Notes: generated by a model not told the origin, from the sequence alone. A stretch of DNA of 64,000 nt from Qipengyuania marisflavi (GCF_005884405.1 NZ_VCAO01000001.1:180304-244303), one strand, 5' to 3'; positions 49,443 to 60,387 are shown, counted from the first letter of the stretch. A program made the numbers and translations.

Positions 49443-50561
49443 TTACCGATGTATTCCCGACCGCGGCGCTTTGCGATTCCAGCGGTGAACCATCATCAGT
49501 GCGCCAATGCAGATCATATTGGTCATCATCGACGATCCGCCGTGGCTCATGAAAGGCAGGGGGATGCCCACGACAGGCGCTAGGCCCATCACCATCATAA
49601 GATTGATGGCGACGTAGAAGAATATTGTCGCGGTCATCCCGGCGGCCAGCAATTTGGCGAAGCGATCATTGCTGTGCCGCGCCACGGCCAGACCCCAGCG
49701 CAGGATGATGGCGAAGATTCCCAGCACCAGCAGGCCGCCGAAAAAGCCCCATTCCTCGGCCATTGTCGCAAATACGAAATCGGTGTGCGGTTCAGGCAAA
49801 TAGTTCAGATGGCTCTGCGACCCTTCGTTAAACCCCTTGCCAGTCAGCCCGCCTGATCCAATCGCGATCTTGGACTGGGTGATGTGATAGCCATCTCCAA
49901 GCGGATCGCTTTCCGGGTCGAGGAAGGTGAACACGCGCCGCTGCTGATAGGGTTGCAGCCCGAAGAAAAACGCCAGTGGAGCTATTGCCATTGCCGCCAC
50001 ACCTGCGCCGATAAACCACCGCAGCGGCAATCCGGCCAGCAGCATGGTCACGGCGCCGCCAAAGGCAATCGCCAGCGAGGTGCCTAGATCCGGCTGCAAC
50101 AGCACCAGCGACATGGGGAAGCCGATCATCAGTCCGGCCGGGATCAAAGCGCGCCAAGTGGGGATCATGCCCACCGGCAGATCATCGTAAAACCGCGCCA
50201 GCACCAGCACGATGGCAGGCTTCATCAACTCCGATGGTTGCAGCACAATCGGACCCAGATTGATCCAGCGCTGGCTGCCACCGTTGATCGCTCCCATTGT
50301 TTCAACAGCGATCAGCAACAGGACGATGATGATATAGATCGGATAGGCTAGAAACTTGACCATCGGCTTGCCAAAGCGCGTCATCACGAACGCCATGATC
50401 AGAAACACGCTGAAACGGATCAAATGCGATCCGGCATAGGGTTCCCACCCGCCGCCGCCTGCTGAATAGAGCACCAGACCGCCGAACCCGACGAGCAGGC
50501 ACAGCGGCGCAAGCATCTGCCAGGGCTGGCGGGCAATCGGGGCGGGGACGATCCCGCTCAT
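49443..50561 (-). CDS. rodA: Rod-shape peptidoglycan glycosyltransferase RodA
   Basis: SEDS-family polymerase working with PBP2 in side-wall synthesis. 372 residues, about ten transmembrane segments. Conserved WINLGPIVLQPSELMKPAIV, LLQPDLGTSLAI, FVFATMAEEWGFFGG and GIPLPFMSHGGSSMM. Last gene of the mreBCD-mrdA-rodA operon; overlaps mrdA by four bases (ATGA). Confidence 0.97.
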   Translation of the reverse strand: MSGIVPAPIARQPWQMLAPLCLLVGFGGLVLYSAGGGGWEPYAGSHLIRFSVFLIMAFVMTRFGKPMVKFLAYPIYIIIVLLLIAVETMGAINGGSQRWINLGPIVLQPSELMKPAIVLVLARFYDDLPVGMIPTWRALIPAGLMIGFPMSLVLLQPDLGTSLAIAFGGAVTMLLAGLPLRWFIGAGVAAMAIAPLAFFFGLQPYQQRRVFTFLDPESDPLGDGYHITQSKIAIGSGGLTGKGFNEGSQSHLNYLPEPHTDFVFATMAEEWGFFGGLLVLGIFAIILRWGLAVARHSNDRFAKLLAAGMTATIFFYVAINLMMVMGLAPVVGIPLPFMSHGGSSMMTNMICIGALMMVHRWNRKAPRSGIHR

Positions 50562-52672
50562 TCTGCAGTGCTGCCGGTTGGTGTTGGCGTCGGGGCAGGG
50601 GCTGGGGCAACTGCCGCGCCCGGCGGCGGGGTTGATCCCGATGCAGACGTCTCAGTACGCGGCGTCACCACCTCGTCGGCGATCGCTTCCTGACGGCGGA
50701 CGGCAACGCGAGCCTCGGCCTCGACCTGATCGAAAATGTCTTCGTCACGAGCGGGCACGGCCTTGACCGACTCCCCGGCAGCGGCGGCAAAGGCGCGGTA
50801 TTTGCGGTCAAGCCGCTGCTGCGCCGTGCCGCCCCACTGGGTTTCCAGCGCGTTGAGCGCTTCCATGCCCTTTGCCGGGTCAAACAGGAACGTCATCACA
50901 TCACGCGCGATTGGATAGGCCGAACCCGAACCGCCGCCGTGCTCGATCACCACCGCCCCGGCATAACGCGGCTTGTCGAAGGGGGCGAAGAAGATGAACA
51001 GCCCGTGGTCACGGTATTTCCACGGTCCGGTTTTGCCGTTGGACAGGTTCAGGCCGACCACCTGCGCGGTGCCGGTCTTACCCGCCATCAGGATGTCGTC
51101 GATCGGCAATCGCGCCCGGCCTGCGGTGCCGGGGCCATTGACCACATCGCTCATCGCCTTGCGGACATATTCGACGTGTTCTTGCGAGAAATCGGCAGTG
51201 CCGAAATCGACCGCTTTCTTCTTCACCATGCGGGGTTCGATGTGATAGCCGGTCGCGATCCGGGCAGACATCACTGCCAATTGCAGCGGGTTGGCGAGCA
51301 TATAGCCTTGGCCGATCGTCGCGTTCACAGTGTCGAACGCCTGCCATTCGCGCCCGTATTTCTTCATTTTCCACGCCGGGTCCGGCACCGTGCCGTAAAA
51401 CTGGCTGGTGACGGGAATGTCGAATTCCTCACCCATCCCGCAGCGGTGCGCCATCGCGGCGATGGGGTCCATGCCAATCCGCTGGGCAAAGTGATAGAAA
51501 TAGACGTCGCAAGACTGGTAAATGCCCTTGGCCATATCGACCCGGCCATGCCCGCCGCGTTTCCAGCAGCGGAACACGCGGTTGCCAACCCGCAGGCCGC
51601 CGCCGCAGAACACGCTCTCGTCCGGGTCCAGCCCGGCCTTGAGGAAGGCCATCGAGACCATCGGCTTTACCGTGGAGCCGGGGGGATACAGCCCCTTAAG
51701 CACCTTGTTGCGCAGCGGGACGCGGTCATCCTGGCTGAGCATGCCGTATTCGACGCGGCCAATTCCGGCGGAAAAGCTGTTGGGGTCGAAAGACGGCATC
51801 GACGCCATGCACATCACATCGCCGGTCAGGCAGTCCATCACGACGACCGAACCGCTTTCCAGTCCAATCCGGCGCGCGGCGTAATCCTGCAAGGGGCCGT
51901 CAATGGTCAGCTGGACCGGATCGCCCTGCGTATCGTCACGCGTTTCCAGATCGCGCAGGATGCGGCCCGATGCGGTGACTTCGACCCGCCGTGCACCCGG
52001 AACGCCGCGCAATTCCTGCTCGAACACTTTTTCGAGGCCGTCCTTGCCGATTTTGTAACCCGGAGTGATCAGCAGCGCGTTGCGCTCTTCCTCATATTCC
52101 TCGGCATTGGCTGGGCCGACATAACCGATCAGATGGCCGACGCTGGGGCCGGTGGGATAGAAGCGTGAGAAGCCGCGCTGCGGGACCACGCCGGGCAGGT
52201 CGGGGAGACGCACGCTGATGGCAGCATATTGCTCGTAATCGATGCCGCTCTTGATCTCGACAGGCTGGAAACCGGCTGCTTCCTTGATGCGCTTCTTCAC
52301 ATCGGCGACGGTGTTGTCGTCCAGCTTGAGTATATCGTTCAGCACCGCCATCGTGCGGTCAGGATCGGGCGTCCGGTCGGGAATGATATCGACGCGGAAA
52401 TCGGCGCGGTTGGAGGCGAGGGGGGCGCCGTTGCGATCAAGGATCCACCCGCGCCGCGGCGGGATCAGCGACAGATTGACCCGGTTGCTTTCGGATTCCA
52501 GCTTGTACTTCTCGTTCTCGGCAATCGCGATGTAGCCCATGCGGACCGCCAACAAGGTGCCCAGACCGCCCATCACGCTGCCGATAAAGAAGGTGCGCCG
52601 GTCAAACGCATTGGTCAGCGTTGTTTGGCTGACCAGATCCGCGCCGCCTTTGCGTTTGCCGAGCCGCCTCAT
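50558..52672 (-). CDS. mrdA: Penicillin-binding protein 2
   Basis: Transpeptidase of the elongasome. 704 residues from the ATG at 52672, overlapping mreD (ATGA). One N-terminal transmembrane helix (about 28-50), pedestal domain, then the transpeptidase domain with S333-T-V-K336, S387-C-D389 and K532-T-G. The C terminus has a Pro/Ala/Thr-rich tail (GAAVAPAPAPTPTPTG) of about 35 residues that is variable in the family. Confidence 0.97.
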   Translation of the reverse strand: MRRLGKRKGGADLVSQTTLTNAFDRRTFFIGSVMGGLGTLLAVRMGYIAIAENEKYKLESESNRVNLSLIPPRRGWILDRNGAPLASNRADFRVDIIPDRTPDPDRTMAVLNDILKLDDNTVADVKKRIKEAAGFQPVEIKSGIDYEQYAAISVRLPDLPGVVPQRGFSRFYPTGPSVGHLIGYVGPANAEEYEEERNALLITPGYKIGKDGLEKVFEQELRGVPGARRVEVTASGRILRDLETRDDTQGDPVQLTIDGPLQDYAARRIGLESGSVVVMDCLTGDVMCMASMPSFDPNSFSAGIGRVEYGMLSQDDRVPLRNKVLKGLYPPGSTVKPMVSMAFLKAGLDPDESVFCGGGLRVGNRVFRCWKRGGHGRVDMAKGIYQSCDVYFYHFAQRIGMDPIAAMAHRCGMGEEFDIPVTSQFYGTVPDPAWKMKKYGREWQAFDTVNATIGQGYMLANPLQLAVMSARIATGYHIEPRMVKKKAVDFGTADFSQEHVEYVRKAMSDVVNGPGTAGRARLPIDDILMAGKTGTAQVVGLNLSNGKTGPWKYRDHGLFIFFAPFDKPRYAGAVVIEHGGGSGSAYPIARDVMTFLFDPAKGMEALNALETQWGGTAQQRLDRKYRAFAAAAGESVKAVPARDEDIFDQVEAEARVAVRRQEAIADEVVTPRTETSASGSTPPPGAAVAPAPAPTPTPTGSTAE

Positions 52673-53223
52673 CCTACAACCCTCCAGCGGCGCAGCCGCA
52701 GCTGGTCGAGCCGGGAAATCAGCCGGGCAAGGACGGGAAAGATCAGGATCGAAAGCACCAGTTGCGGACCAAGGGCGATGAGCGAATGGATCGTCGGCTG
52801 CGCGCCCGACAGCAGCCAGCCGCCAATGAGATAGACCAGCAGCAGCATAGCCGCTGTCATCCAGTCCTGCCAGAAGCTGCGCCAAGGAAATCGCGTTTCT
52901 ATCATTTCGACCGCGATCATCGCGAGTGACCATGTTGCCATCGAATAGCCGAAAGGCTGACCGTTAAAGAGATCGTCGAACAATCCCAGCGGCAGACCGG
53001 CCCAGACGGGTAGCATTCCGGGGCGCACCAGCCGCCAGCCGATCAACATCAGAAAGCCCAGCGGCGGCACCATCGGCAGCGCGGTCGCAATCGCGAAGAT
53101 CGGCAAAAACGAGCCGATCAGGATCGAGGCCCAGGGAATGAAAGTTGCGATGATCGTGGAATGCGAGCGGTTGATGCGGCTGCCGTAAGCATCGCTGCGC
53201 GAACGCGGGTTCATCCGCTCCAT
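52669..53223 (-). CDS. mreD: Rod-shape determining protein MreD
   Basis: 184 residues, five to six transmembrane segments. RPGMLPVWAGLPLGLFDDLFNGQPFG is the recognisable MreD core. The N terminus carries a soluble basic stretch (NPRSRSDAYGSRINR). It overlaps mreC by one base (TGATG) and mrdA by four. Confidence 0.93.
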   Translation of the reverse strand: MERMNPRSRSDAYGSRINRSHSTIIATFIPWASILIGSFLPIFAIATALPMVPPLGFLMLIGWRLVRPGMLPVWAGLPLGLFDDLFNGQPFGYSMATWSLAMIAVEMIETRFPWRSFWQDWMTAAMLLLVYLIGGWLLSGAQPTIHSLIALGPQLVLSILIFPVLARLISRLDQLRLRRWRVVG

Positions 53224-54113
53224 CAGTCGGTTAGCTCGCGCTCGATCGGGGTGGCCAGGGCCTCCACAGCCTCGCCTTCGAAGATGGGTTCAACGGTTAC
53301 GTAATCAGTGGCAGCGGGATCGCTGACAATCCGGGCCAACGCGCCGTCATCGGTGATCTCTGCAACAATCGCGACAGCAATGCCGGGGCGGTAATAACCG
53401 CCTGCGCCGCTGGTGACGAACATATCGCCTTTCTTGAGCGGATTGATGCCAAGATTGATCAGCTTGATGCGCAGCATGCTGTCACCGCGGCCTTCGGCAA
53501 AGGCGACAACCTCATCCTTCGCGCGGCGAACCGGCAGGATGCTTTCGCTATCGGTCAACAGCAGCACGCGCGCGCTGTCGCTGCCGGTTTCGAGGATGCG
53601 CCCGACCACGCCGCGGGGGGAGCGGACTGGCATCCCGACTGTGACACCGTCATCGGACCCGGCACCCACATAGGCAAAGCGGCGGGTGCTGGCGGAAGAC
53701 GACCCGACCAGCCGCGCAACGGCGACGGGCTTAACCTCGTCTTCCTGCAGTTCGAGCAGGCCCTTCAACCTCGCGTTTTCCTGACGCACCGCATCGGCTT
53801 CCGCCAATTTAATGCGGGCCAATTCCATTTCGCGTTTCAGCGCGGCGTTCTTCGAGCCGGCGCGGTAATACCCGTTCAGCGCATCGTAAAAGCTTTTGCT
53901 GCCGGTCCGCACCGTCGCGGCGGTTTCTGTCGCCGGGCTGACGCCATCATTCGCCGCGCCGCGCAATCCGCCAAACAGGGTCGGCTGAAAGAACGACAAG
54001 GCCAGCAATATCGCGCCGATAAGCGCGCCAACGCCTGCGACGATATAGCCGGTGAAGATGTTGTATTGCGCCCTGCGCGAATAGCCCGAGCGCCGCCCGC
54101 CTGTCGGCGCCAT
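53223..54113 (-). CDS. mreC: Rod-shape determining protein MreC
   Basis: 296 residues: one transmembrane helix (NIFTGYIVAGVGALIGAILL), a coiled coil (about 85-125) and the two beta-barrel domains of periplasmic MreC with DDGVTVGMPVRSPRGVVGRI and KKGDMFVTSGAGGYYRPGI. Links MreB to the cell-wall enzymes. It begins 13 bases after mreB. Confidence 0.95.
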   Translation of the reverse strand: MAPTGGRRSGYSRRAQYNIFTGYIVAGVGALIGAILLALSFFQPTLFGGLRGAANDGVSPATETAATVRTGSKSFYDALNGYYRAGSKNAALKREMELARIKLAEADAVRQENARLKGLLELQEDEVKPVAVARLVGSSSASTRRFAYVGAGSDDGVTVGMPVRSPRGVVGRILETGSDSARVLLLTDSESILPVRRAKDEVVAFAEGRGDSMLRIKLINLGINPLKKGDMFVTSGAGGYYRPGIAVAIVAEITDDGALARIVSDPAATDYVTVEPIFEGEAVEALATPIERELTD

Positions 54114-54126
54114 GCCAGTTCCCCTC

Positions 54127-55344
<1,218 letters not shown>

Positions 55345-55365
55345 TCACCGCTAGGCAGTCATTCC

Positions 55366-57153
55366 ATGCCGCAAATCCGCCGCCTTCCCGAAGCTCTGGT
55401 CAACCGCATTGCCGCTGGCGAAGTGGTTGAACGGCCCAGTTCTGCGCTCAAGGAATTGGTCGAAAATGCCATCGATGCTGGCGCGACTCGGATTGAGGTG
55501 CGTCTGGTCGAAGGCGGGCTCGATCTGGTCGAAGTGACCGACGATGGCTGCGGCATGACGCCGGATGAAATGGCGCTGGCGCTGGAACGGCACGCCACCT
55601 CGAAACTTCCCGACGAGGCTATCGAACAGGTGGCAACCTTGGGCTTTCGCGGGGAGGCATTGCCTTCGATAGCCAGCGTGGCGCGCTTCACGCTGGAAAG
55701 CCGCCCGCATGGGGCGGAGCAGGGCTGGCGCCGCGTGGTCGATCACGGTGATCTGGTGGCAGAAGGCCCCGCCGCATTGCCGCCCGGCACACGGGTGCGG
55801 GTTGAACAATTGTTCGCCAAGGTGCCCGCGCGCCGCAAATTCCTGCGTACCGCGCGCAGCGAATATGCCGCCTGCCTTGACGTGGTGCGCCGTCTGGCGA
55901 TGGCGCGGCCCGATGTCGCGATTGCGCTGGATCATGGTGAGCGGAAAATTCTCGCGTTGCAGGGCGGGGAAGGGCTCGCCAACCGCGTGGCGCAGATCAT
56001 CGCGCGCGAGCTCAAGGACAATGGCGTCCTCATCGATATCGAGCGGCATGGAATGCGGCTGACCGGGGTGGCGGGCCTGCCGACTTACAATCGCGGGGTG
56101 GCCGATCACCAATATTTGTTCGTCAATGGCCGCCCGGTAAAGGATCGCCTGCTGACCGGCGCAGTGCGCGGAGCCTATGCCGATATGCTGGCGCGTGATC
56201 GCCACGCGGTGCTGGCGCTGTTCCTCGAAATTCCCGCCGAAGATGTCGATGTGAATGTCCACCCGGCAAAGACCGAGGTGCGATTCCGCGATGCGCAGGG
56301 GGTGCGCGGTTTTATCGTGTCCGGCCTGAGGCAAGCGCTGGCCACCGGCGACCGGCGCAGCGCGCAGGCCCCTGATGCGGCGGCGATGGGCAAGTGGCAG
56401 GCCGAGCCCGCCCCCGCGCTACGCTCCATCTTCGAAGGGCGTGACTGGTCGGCCCCGGAGGCGCGGGTGGGTGAAGCCGGTGCCCCATGGCGCGGCGCAG
56501 AGGGCGAAGTCCTCGCCGCCCCGCACGGCCGCGCAGAGGAGGCCGCCCCATTGGCTGCGCAAGACCGAGATTTCCCGCTGGGGATCGCGCGCGGGCAAAT
56601 CGCCACCACCTATATCGTGGCCGAGGCTCAGGACGGGCTGGTGCTGGTCGATCAGCACGCGGCGCACGAACGGCTCGTGCTCGAACGCTTGCGAGAGGCG
56701 GGCGCTGGCGAGGCCGCCGCCCGCGAACAGGCTCTGCTGATCCCCGAAGTGGTCGAACTGGACGAACCGGCGTGCGACCGTCTTGAGGAAGCCGCTGACA
56801 AGCTCGCGCTGCTGGGCCTGGCGATGGAGCGGTTCGGACCGTCTGCCATGCTGGTCCGCAGCCTGCCCCACGCGCTGGGCCGCACCGATCCGGAAAAGCT
56901 GCTGCGCGATATCGACGATGATCTGGCGCTCAATGGCGAGGCTTTGCTGCTCGGCGAAAAACTCGATCTGGTGCTGGCGACAATGGCCTGCCACGGCTCG
57001 GTCCGCGCCGGCCGCACCTTGCGTGTCGACGAAATGAACGCCTTGCTCCGCGAAATGGAACGCACCCCGCGCTCAGGCCAGTGCAATCATGGGCGGCCCA
57101 CCTGGGTGAAACTGTCGATGGAGGATGTCGAGAAGCTGTTTGGACGACATTAG
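55366..57153 (+). CDS. mutL: DNA mismatch repair protein MutL (endonuclease type)
   Basis: 595 residues from the ATG at 55366. The N-terminal GHL ATPase has ELVENAIDAGATRIEV, DDGCGM and TLGFRGEALPSI. The C-terminal part has DQHA-x2-E-x4-E from D429 (DQHAAHERLVLE), the nicking-endonuclease motif, with ACHGSVRAG and CNHGRPT as further metal-site elements. This is the form found in bacteria without MutH. Confidence 0.97.
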   Translation: MPQIRRLPEALVNRIAAGEVVERPSSALKELVENAIDAGATRIEVRLVEGGLDLVEVTDDGCGMTPDEMALALERHATSKLPDEAIEQVATLGFRGEALPSIASVARFTLESRPHGAEQGWRRVVDHGDLVAEGPAALPPGTRVRVEQLFAKVPARRKFLRTARSEYAACLDVVRRLAMARPDVAIALDHGERKILALQGGEGLANRVAQIIARELKDNGVLIDIERHGMRLTGVAGLPTYNRGVADHQYLFVNGRPVKDRLLTGAVRGAYADMLARDRHAVLALFLEIPAEDVDVNVHPAKTEVRFRDAQGVRGFIVSGLRQALATGDRRSAQAPDAAAMGKWQAEPAPALRSIFEGRDWSAPEARVGEAGAPWRGAEGEVLAAPHGRAEEAAPLAAQDRDFPLGIARGQIATTYIVAEAQDGLVLVDQHAAHERLVLERLREAGAGEAAAREQALLIPEVVELDEPACDRLEEAADKLALLGLAMERFGPSAMLVRSLPHALGRTDPEKLLRDIDDDLALNGEALLLGEKLDLVLATMACHGSVRAGRTLRVDEMNALLREMERTPRSGQCNHGRPTWVKLSMEDVEKLFGRH

Positions 57154-57215
57154 CCGCGCGGTATGGAATGACATGAAAAGGTCCGGTTTTTCATTATCGA
57201 CGTGTAGAAGCTAAC

Positions 57216-57245
57216 GTTCCGCAAACGACCCCATTGCGGACATTC
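57216..57245. repeat. Palindromic intergenic repeat, copy B
   Basis: Arms TCCGCAA and TTGCGGA flank ACGACCCCA. The best preserved copy. Its right edge contains the stop codon of the membrane-protein gene on the minus strand. Confidence 0.6.
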
Positions 57246-57771
57246 AGCTTGAGCGCTTGGACGTAGGCAATCGCGCAAGAAGCTGTTTCGAGCCGTGAAG
57301 ATAAGCCGAGAAAATTACGCCGGAGCCGTCGCTGAAACGGATACAGCAATCGCCGCGAAATTCACTTTCTTTGATGGACCGAATTTCCGTGAAATCCCAA
57401 TGCCGCTCTTTGCCGAATGCGTTTCGAACTCGCAGCTTTCGCCCCTTCCAAGCAATGGTTTGCGCGTAAGTCGTCCACCACAGATAGAGCGTCATGACTC
57501 CGAATGAGGTCAGTAGGCCGACAAGATAAAAGTTTTGGGTGTCGGCGTCTGGCAACGATGACCCTTCCCTGAAAGCGATGTAAGCGAACAGAGAAGTGAG
57601 TGCGAAGCCGAAGATGAAAAGGCCATGAATTAGGAAGCTAGGACGAAGCGTCTTCCAGCCGTCGCTGCGGGTCTCTGTGTTTCGCTGGTTGCGAAGTGCT
57701 AAGAAGCAAAGGGCCGCAGCAATAGCGCCACCGATTAGGCCAGTTATCCAAGGACTCATGTCCCACGACAT
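57244..57771 (-). CDS. Membrane protein with possible PH-like C-terminal domain
   Basis: 175 residues. Three hydrophobic segments (about 9-27, 47-67, 80-100) are followed by a beta-rich soluble domain (TIAWKGRKLRVRNAFGKERH, FTEIRSIKESEF, IRFSDGSGVIFSAYLHGSKQ) that resembles bacterial PH-like domains; this is an impression from strand pattern only. AT content is above that of the neighbours. Repeat copies lie at both ends, and the stop is embedded in copy B. Unrelated in sequence to the repeat-flanked gene at 444-947. Confidence 0.65.
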   Translation of the reverse strand: MSWDMSPWITGLIGGAIAAALCFLALRNQRNTETRSDGWKTLRPSFLIHGLFIFGFALTSLFAYIAFREGSSLPDADTQNFYLVGLLTSFGVMTLYLWWTTYAQTIAWKGRKLRVRNAFGKERHWDFTEIRSIKESEFRGDCCIRFSDGSGVIFSAYLHGSKQLLARLPTSKRSS

Positions 57772-57792
57772 ATCACGAGAGTCCTTGTTGTC

Positions 57793-57826
57793 GAATGTCC
57801 GCTAACCACCCCAATCGCGGGCGTCA
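57793..57826. repeat. Palindromic intergenic repeat, copy C
   Basis: GAATGTCCGCTAACCACCCC followed by AATCGCGGGC; arms GTCCGC/GCGGGC with one mismatch. Lies upstream of the minus-strand membrane gene. The remainder of the 57827-58006 gap shows no other element. Confidence 0.5.
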
Positions 57827-58006
57827 GACAAGCGAGATAATCCCTTCCGAAGCTGTCGCCGGGAATTACACCGCGAAATCTTGGTGATCCTCATTGTCTT
57901 GCCCTGCAAAATTCTGCAACGGCAGCGCAAATGTCCAGTGCGCTTTTGGCTCGACATGGGTTAGACTGTGTGCGGAACACGTCGAGGATCTTCCCGGGAG
58001 ACATTG

Positions 58007-58504
58007 ATGCGCCTTGCCTTTGCCGTTTTGACCCTGTCGCTGGCCGCTTGCGCGGACGAGCCTGATCCGCGTGAGAAGGCCGCTGCCGATGCTGCGGCGG
58101 TGGCCGAGGTGAAGGCCAACCAGGAGGCTCCGCCGGAGAACCTTGTGCCCGAAGCGATTGTCTATGCCGATATTGAGAAGGCCGGCCTGTTCGGGGCGGG
58201 ATGCAATTTTGTGGCGGCGGGCGCGGGCACGGATGCGATCGTGCTGGCGCAGGCGGATATGGGGTACATGAAGCGCAGTGACGAGATCGTGGCCTTTGCG
58301 CCTGACAAGGGCAGCGCGAACAACCCGGTGGGCAGCTGGCGCAAATATGACGGCAAGGACAATTCGCTCGTACTGGAAATCAACCAGCAAAATGGCCGCC
58401 AGTCGGGCATGGAAACGGTCGATTTCGCCGCCGAGTTGACCGTGCGCGATGGCAAGGACCGAGTGGTTTATCACGCCGATGGCACCGCGCAGTGCGGCGC
58501 CTGA
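58007..58504 (+). CDS. Lipoprotein, unknown function
   Basis: 165 residues from the ATG at 58007. Lipobox LSLAACAD at 14-21, a charged Ala/Glu linker, then LFGAGCNFVAAGAGTDAIVL, EIVAFAPDKGSA and a C-terminal block TVRDGKDRVVYHADGTAQCG. Two cysteines in the mature domain could pair. I do not recognise a named family. Its TGA abuts the stop of the convergent MaoC gene (TGATCA). Confidence 0.8.
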   Translation: MRLAFAVLTLSLAACADEPDPREKAAADAAAVAEVKANQEAPPENLVPEAIVYADIEKAGLFGAGCNFVAAGAGTDAIVLAQADMGYMKRSDEIVAFAPDKGSANNPVGSWRKYDGKDNSLVLEINQQNGRQSGMETVDFAAELTVRDGKDRVVYHADGTAQCGA

Positions 58505-58975
58505 TCAGTCTTCGACAGGCACCGCAGGATCACGCACTGCGATCATCGCATTGCTGATCATGTCGAGCACCAGTTCGTCATGCTGGTTGAAGGTGCAGAT
58601 GCGCGTTTTGTAGAGACCCATGTCGGGCCGCGACCGGCTGCGGCGGGCTTCAATAATCTCCGTCTCGCAGCGCAGTGTATCGCCGGGATAGACCGGCTTC
58701 ACCCAGCGCAATTGGTCCACACCGGGCGAGCCGAGCCCGGCCTGACGGTTGGTCTGCATATTCTCGACCAGCATCGCCATCGTCATCGCGCAGCTGTGCC
58801 AGCCGCTGGCGGACAGCCGCCCGAAATGGGTCGCCGCCGCCGCATCATCGTCAAGGTGGAAAGGCTGCGGATCATATTTGCCCGCAAACTCCATCACCTC
58901 CTCGCGCGTCACGGCATAATTGCCGAAAGCGTGCCGCGTGCCGACTTCGAGGTCTTCGAAATAAATCACGCTCAA
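58505..58975 (-). CDS. MaoC-like (R)-specific enoyl-CoA hydratase
   Basis: 156 residues with the hot-dog fold. The hydratase site is KYDPQPFHLDD (Asp and His). Other family blocks are FGRLSASGWHSCAMTM and WVKPVYPGDTLRCETEI. Start is a TTG overlapping the stop of the upstream outer-membrane gene (TTGA), or a GTG two codons later. It is the last gene of the MerR-controlled unit, although its function shows no clear link with metals. Confidence 0.88.
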   Translation of the reverse strand: MSVIYFEDLEVGTRHAFGNYAVTREEVMEFAGKYDPQPFHLDDDAAAATHFGRLSASGWHSCAMTMAMLVENMQTNRQAGLGSPGVDQLRWVKPVYPGDTLRCETEIIEARRSRSRPDMGLYKTRICTFNQHDELVLDMISNAMIAVRDPAVPVED

Positions 58976-60366
58976 TCGCCCAGGCTGAAACGGGCAAAGA
59001 CGGTGTAGCCCACCGGATTATCACCATAGACCGCATCCAGCGCATTGGGCTTGGCAAAGGCGGCGGCCGTGCCGCCCAGCGCCAGCGTCACCGGACCAAG
59101 CGGCAGTCGATAGGCATAGCCTGCCTGAAACTTGGTCACGCGGAACACTTCTTCGTGCAGCGGGCTGAACTCGTCGGGAAACAGCTCGCCATTGGCGACA
59201 TTTTCGACGCGGCCGAAGACGGTGTGCCGGGTGTCTATATCCCAGCTGACCTCGCCCAGCCATGCGGTCAACGTGCCATCATGCGCGTCTGCATCGACGA
59301 GGTCGTGATCGTCGTGATCCTCAACCGCCTTCTTGGCGCTGAAGGCCCCCATAGCGGACAGGCCGTTGCCGGAATTGTAATGGATGGAAGCGGTGGTGCG
59401 GTGCTCGTTCTCGCCGGGATGCTGGGCCTCGGGCTCCTTCATCTCGCTATAGCTGGCCTGCACCAGCCACGCCGGGGCTGGCGCAAAGCTGCCGCGGACC
59501 GACCAGGAATCGAACTTCGGCGCCTCGATGTTCCAGCGGAATTCATCTGGCTCGCGCCCGCGAAATGTGCTGGCTTCCAACTGGAACCGTTTGGCCGCGA
59601 TGCCCGCAGTGGCAACGCCGTAAGTGATGTGCGTGGAATCGAACCAGTGGTGGGTGATCGGCGCTTCGGGATTATAGCGCGCGCTGGAGCGGTGCATGAA
59701 CGCGCTGGGGCCAAGTGCCGGCTCGCCAACGGGGCCGCCATATAGGAACACGGTGGTTTCTTCGGCGATGTCGATATCGACCCGCGCGGCCAGTTCCATA
59801 AACAGATCGTGCGGGTGCTGGCGGTCGACGATGGGTTCGCCATAGGCAATTTCGCCCGTCGCGAAGAGGTTGGGATAGCCATCGTGGCGCATCAGCGGCT
59901 CAAGGCTCATCATGGTGCGCGCCATGAACCGGCCGCCTTCAAACGGGACGGTCATTGTCGCCATGCCCATCGACTGGACATACAATTTGTCATCGCCGCG
60001 CGGCCCGGTCTGGTCGGTGTAAACAGGCCAGACGAAGCCGTGCAGCATCAGGTTGGCATCGCCGCCCAGACCCAGCATCGCGCCGTGGTTCATCGCCTCG
60101 TTCGCTGGCAGGCGCGAGGTGCCGGAGCCTTCGCCGCCCATATCGGCCATCGCGCTGTGATCCATCTCGCCCTGTATCATGTCGCCATGACCCATCGCGG
60201 CGTGATCCATCTTGCTGTGGTCCATTTCGGGAGCAGGCTCGGCCTCAGCCTCAGCCTCCTCCGGTTCTGGTTGCGGAGCCGCATGATGCTGATGATCCTG
60301 CGCGAAGGCGGGGATGGGGGCGAGCAGGGCGAAGGCCGCCGTGCCGATAAGGAAACGCATATTCAT
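58972..60366 (-). CDS. Met/His-rich outer-membrane beta-barrel protein, probable metal-binding
   Basis: 464 residues from the ATG at 60366 (GAGAG eight bases upstream). Signal peptide ends at AFAQDHQHH. Residues 22-75 are a linker with metal-ligand clusters (MDHSKMDHAAMGHGDM and GEMDHSAM) similar to those of copper-resistance proteins. From about 95 the protein is a chain of amphipathic strands with aromatic borders and a C-terminal ARFSLGD. Not PcoB/CopB by its barrel. It begins 19 bases after the glutaredoxin-MauE gene. Confidence 0.8.
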   Translation of the reverse strand: MNMRFLIGTAAFALLAPIPAFAQDHQHHAAPQPEPEEAEAEAEPAPEMDHSKMDHAAMGHGDMIQGEMDHSAMADMGGEGSGTSRLPANEAMNHGAMLGLGGDANLMLHGFVWPVYTDQTGPRGDDKLYVQSMGMATMTVPFEGGRFMARTMMSLEPLMRHDGYPNLFATGEIAYGEPIVDRQHPHDLFMELAARVDIDIAEETTVFLYGGPVGEPALGPSAFMHRSSARYNPEAPITHHWFDSTHITYGVATAGIAAKRFQLEASTFRGREPDEFRWNIEAPKFDSWSVRGSFAPAPAWLVQASYSEMKEPEAQHPGENEHRTTASIHYNSGNGLSAMGAFSAKKAVEDHDDHDLVDADAHDGTLTAWLGEVSWDIDTRHTVFGRVENVANGELFPDEFSPLHEEVFRVTKFQAGYAYRLPLGPVTLALGGTAAAFAKPNALDAVYGDNPVGYTVFARFSLGD

Positions 60367-60387
60367 CACAAATTCTCTCTCAAAAAA

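Noticed and set aside
57866..58474. 202-codon open frame opposite the lipoprotein gene at 58007
   Set aside because: The plus-strand frame has a clear lipobox and signal peptide; the minus-strand frame has neither ribosome site nor motif.
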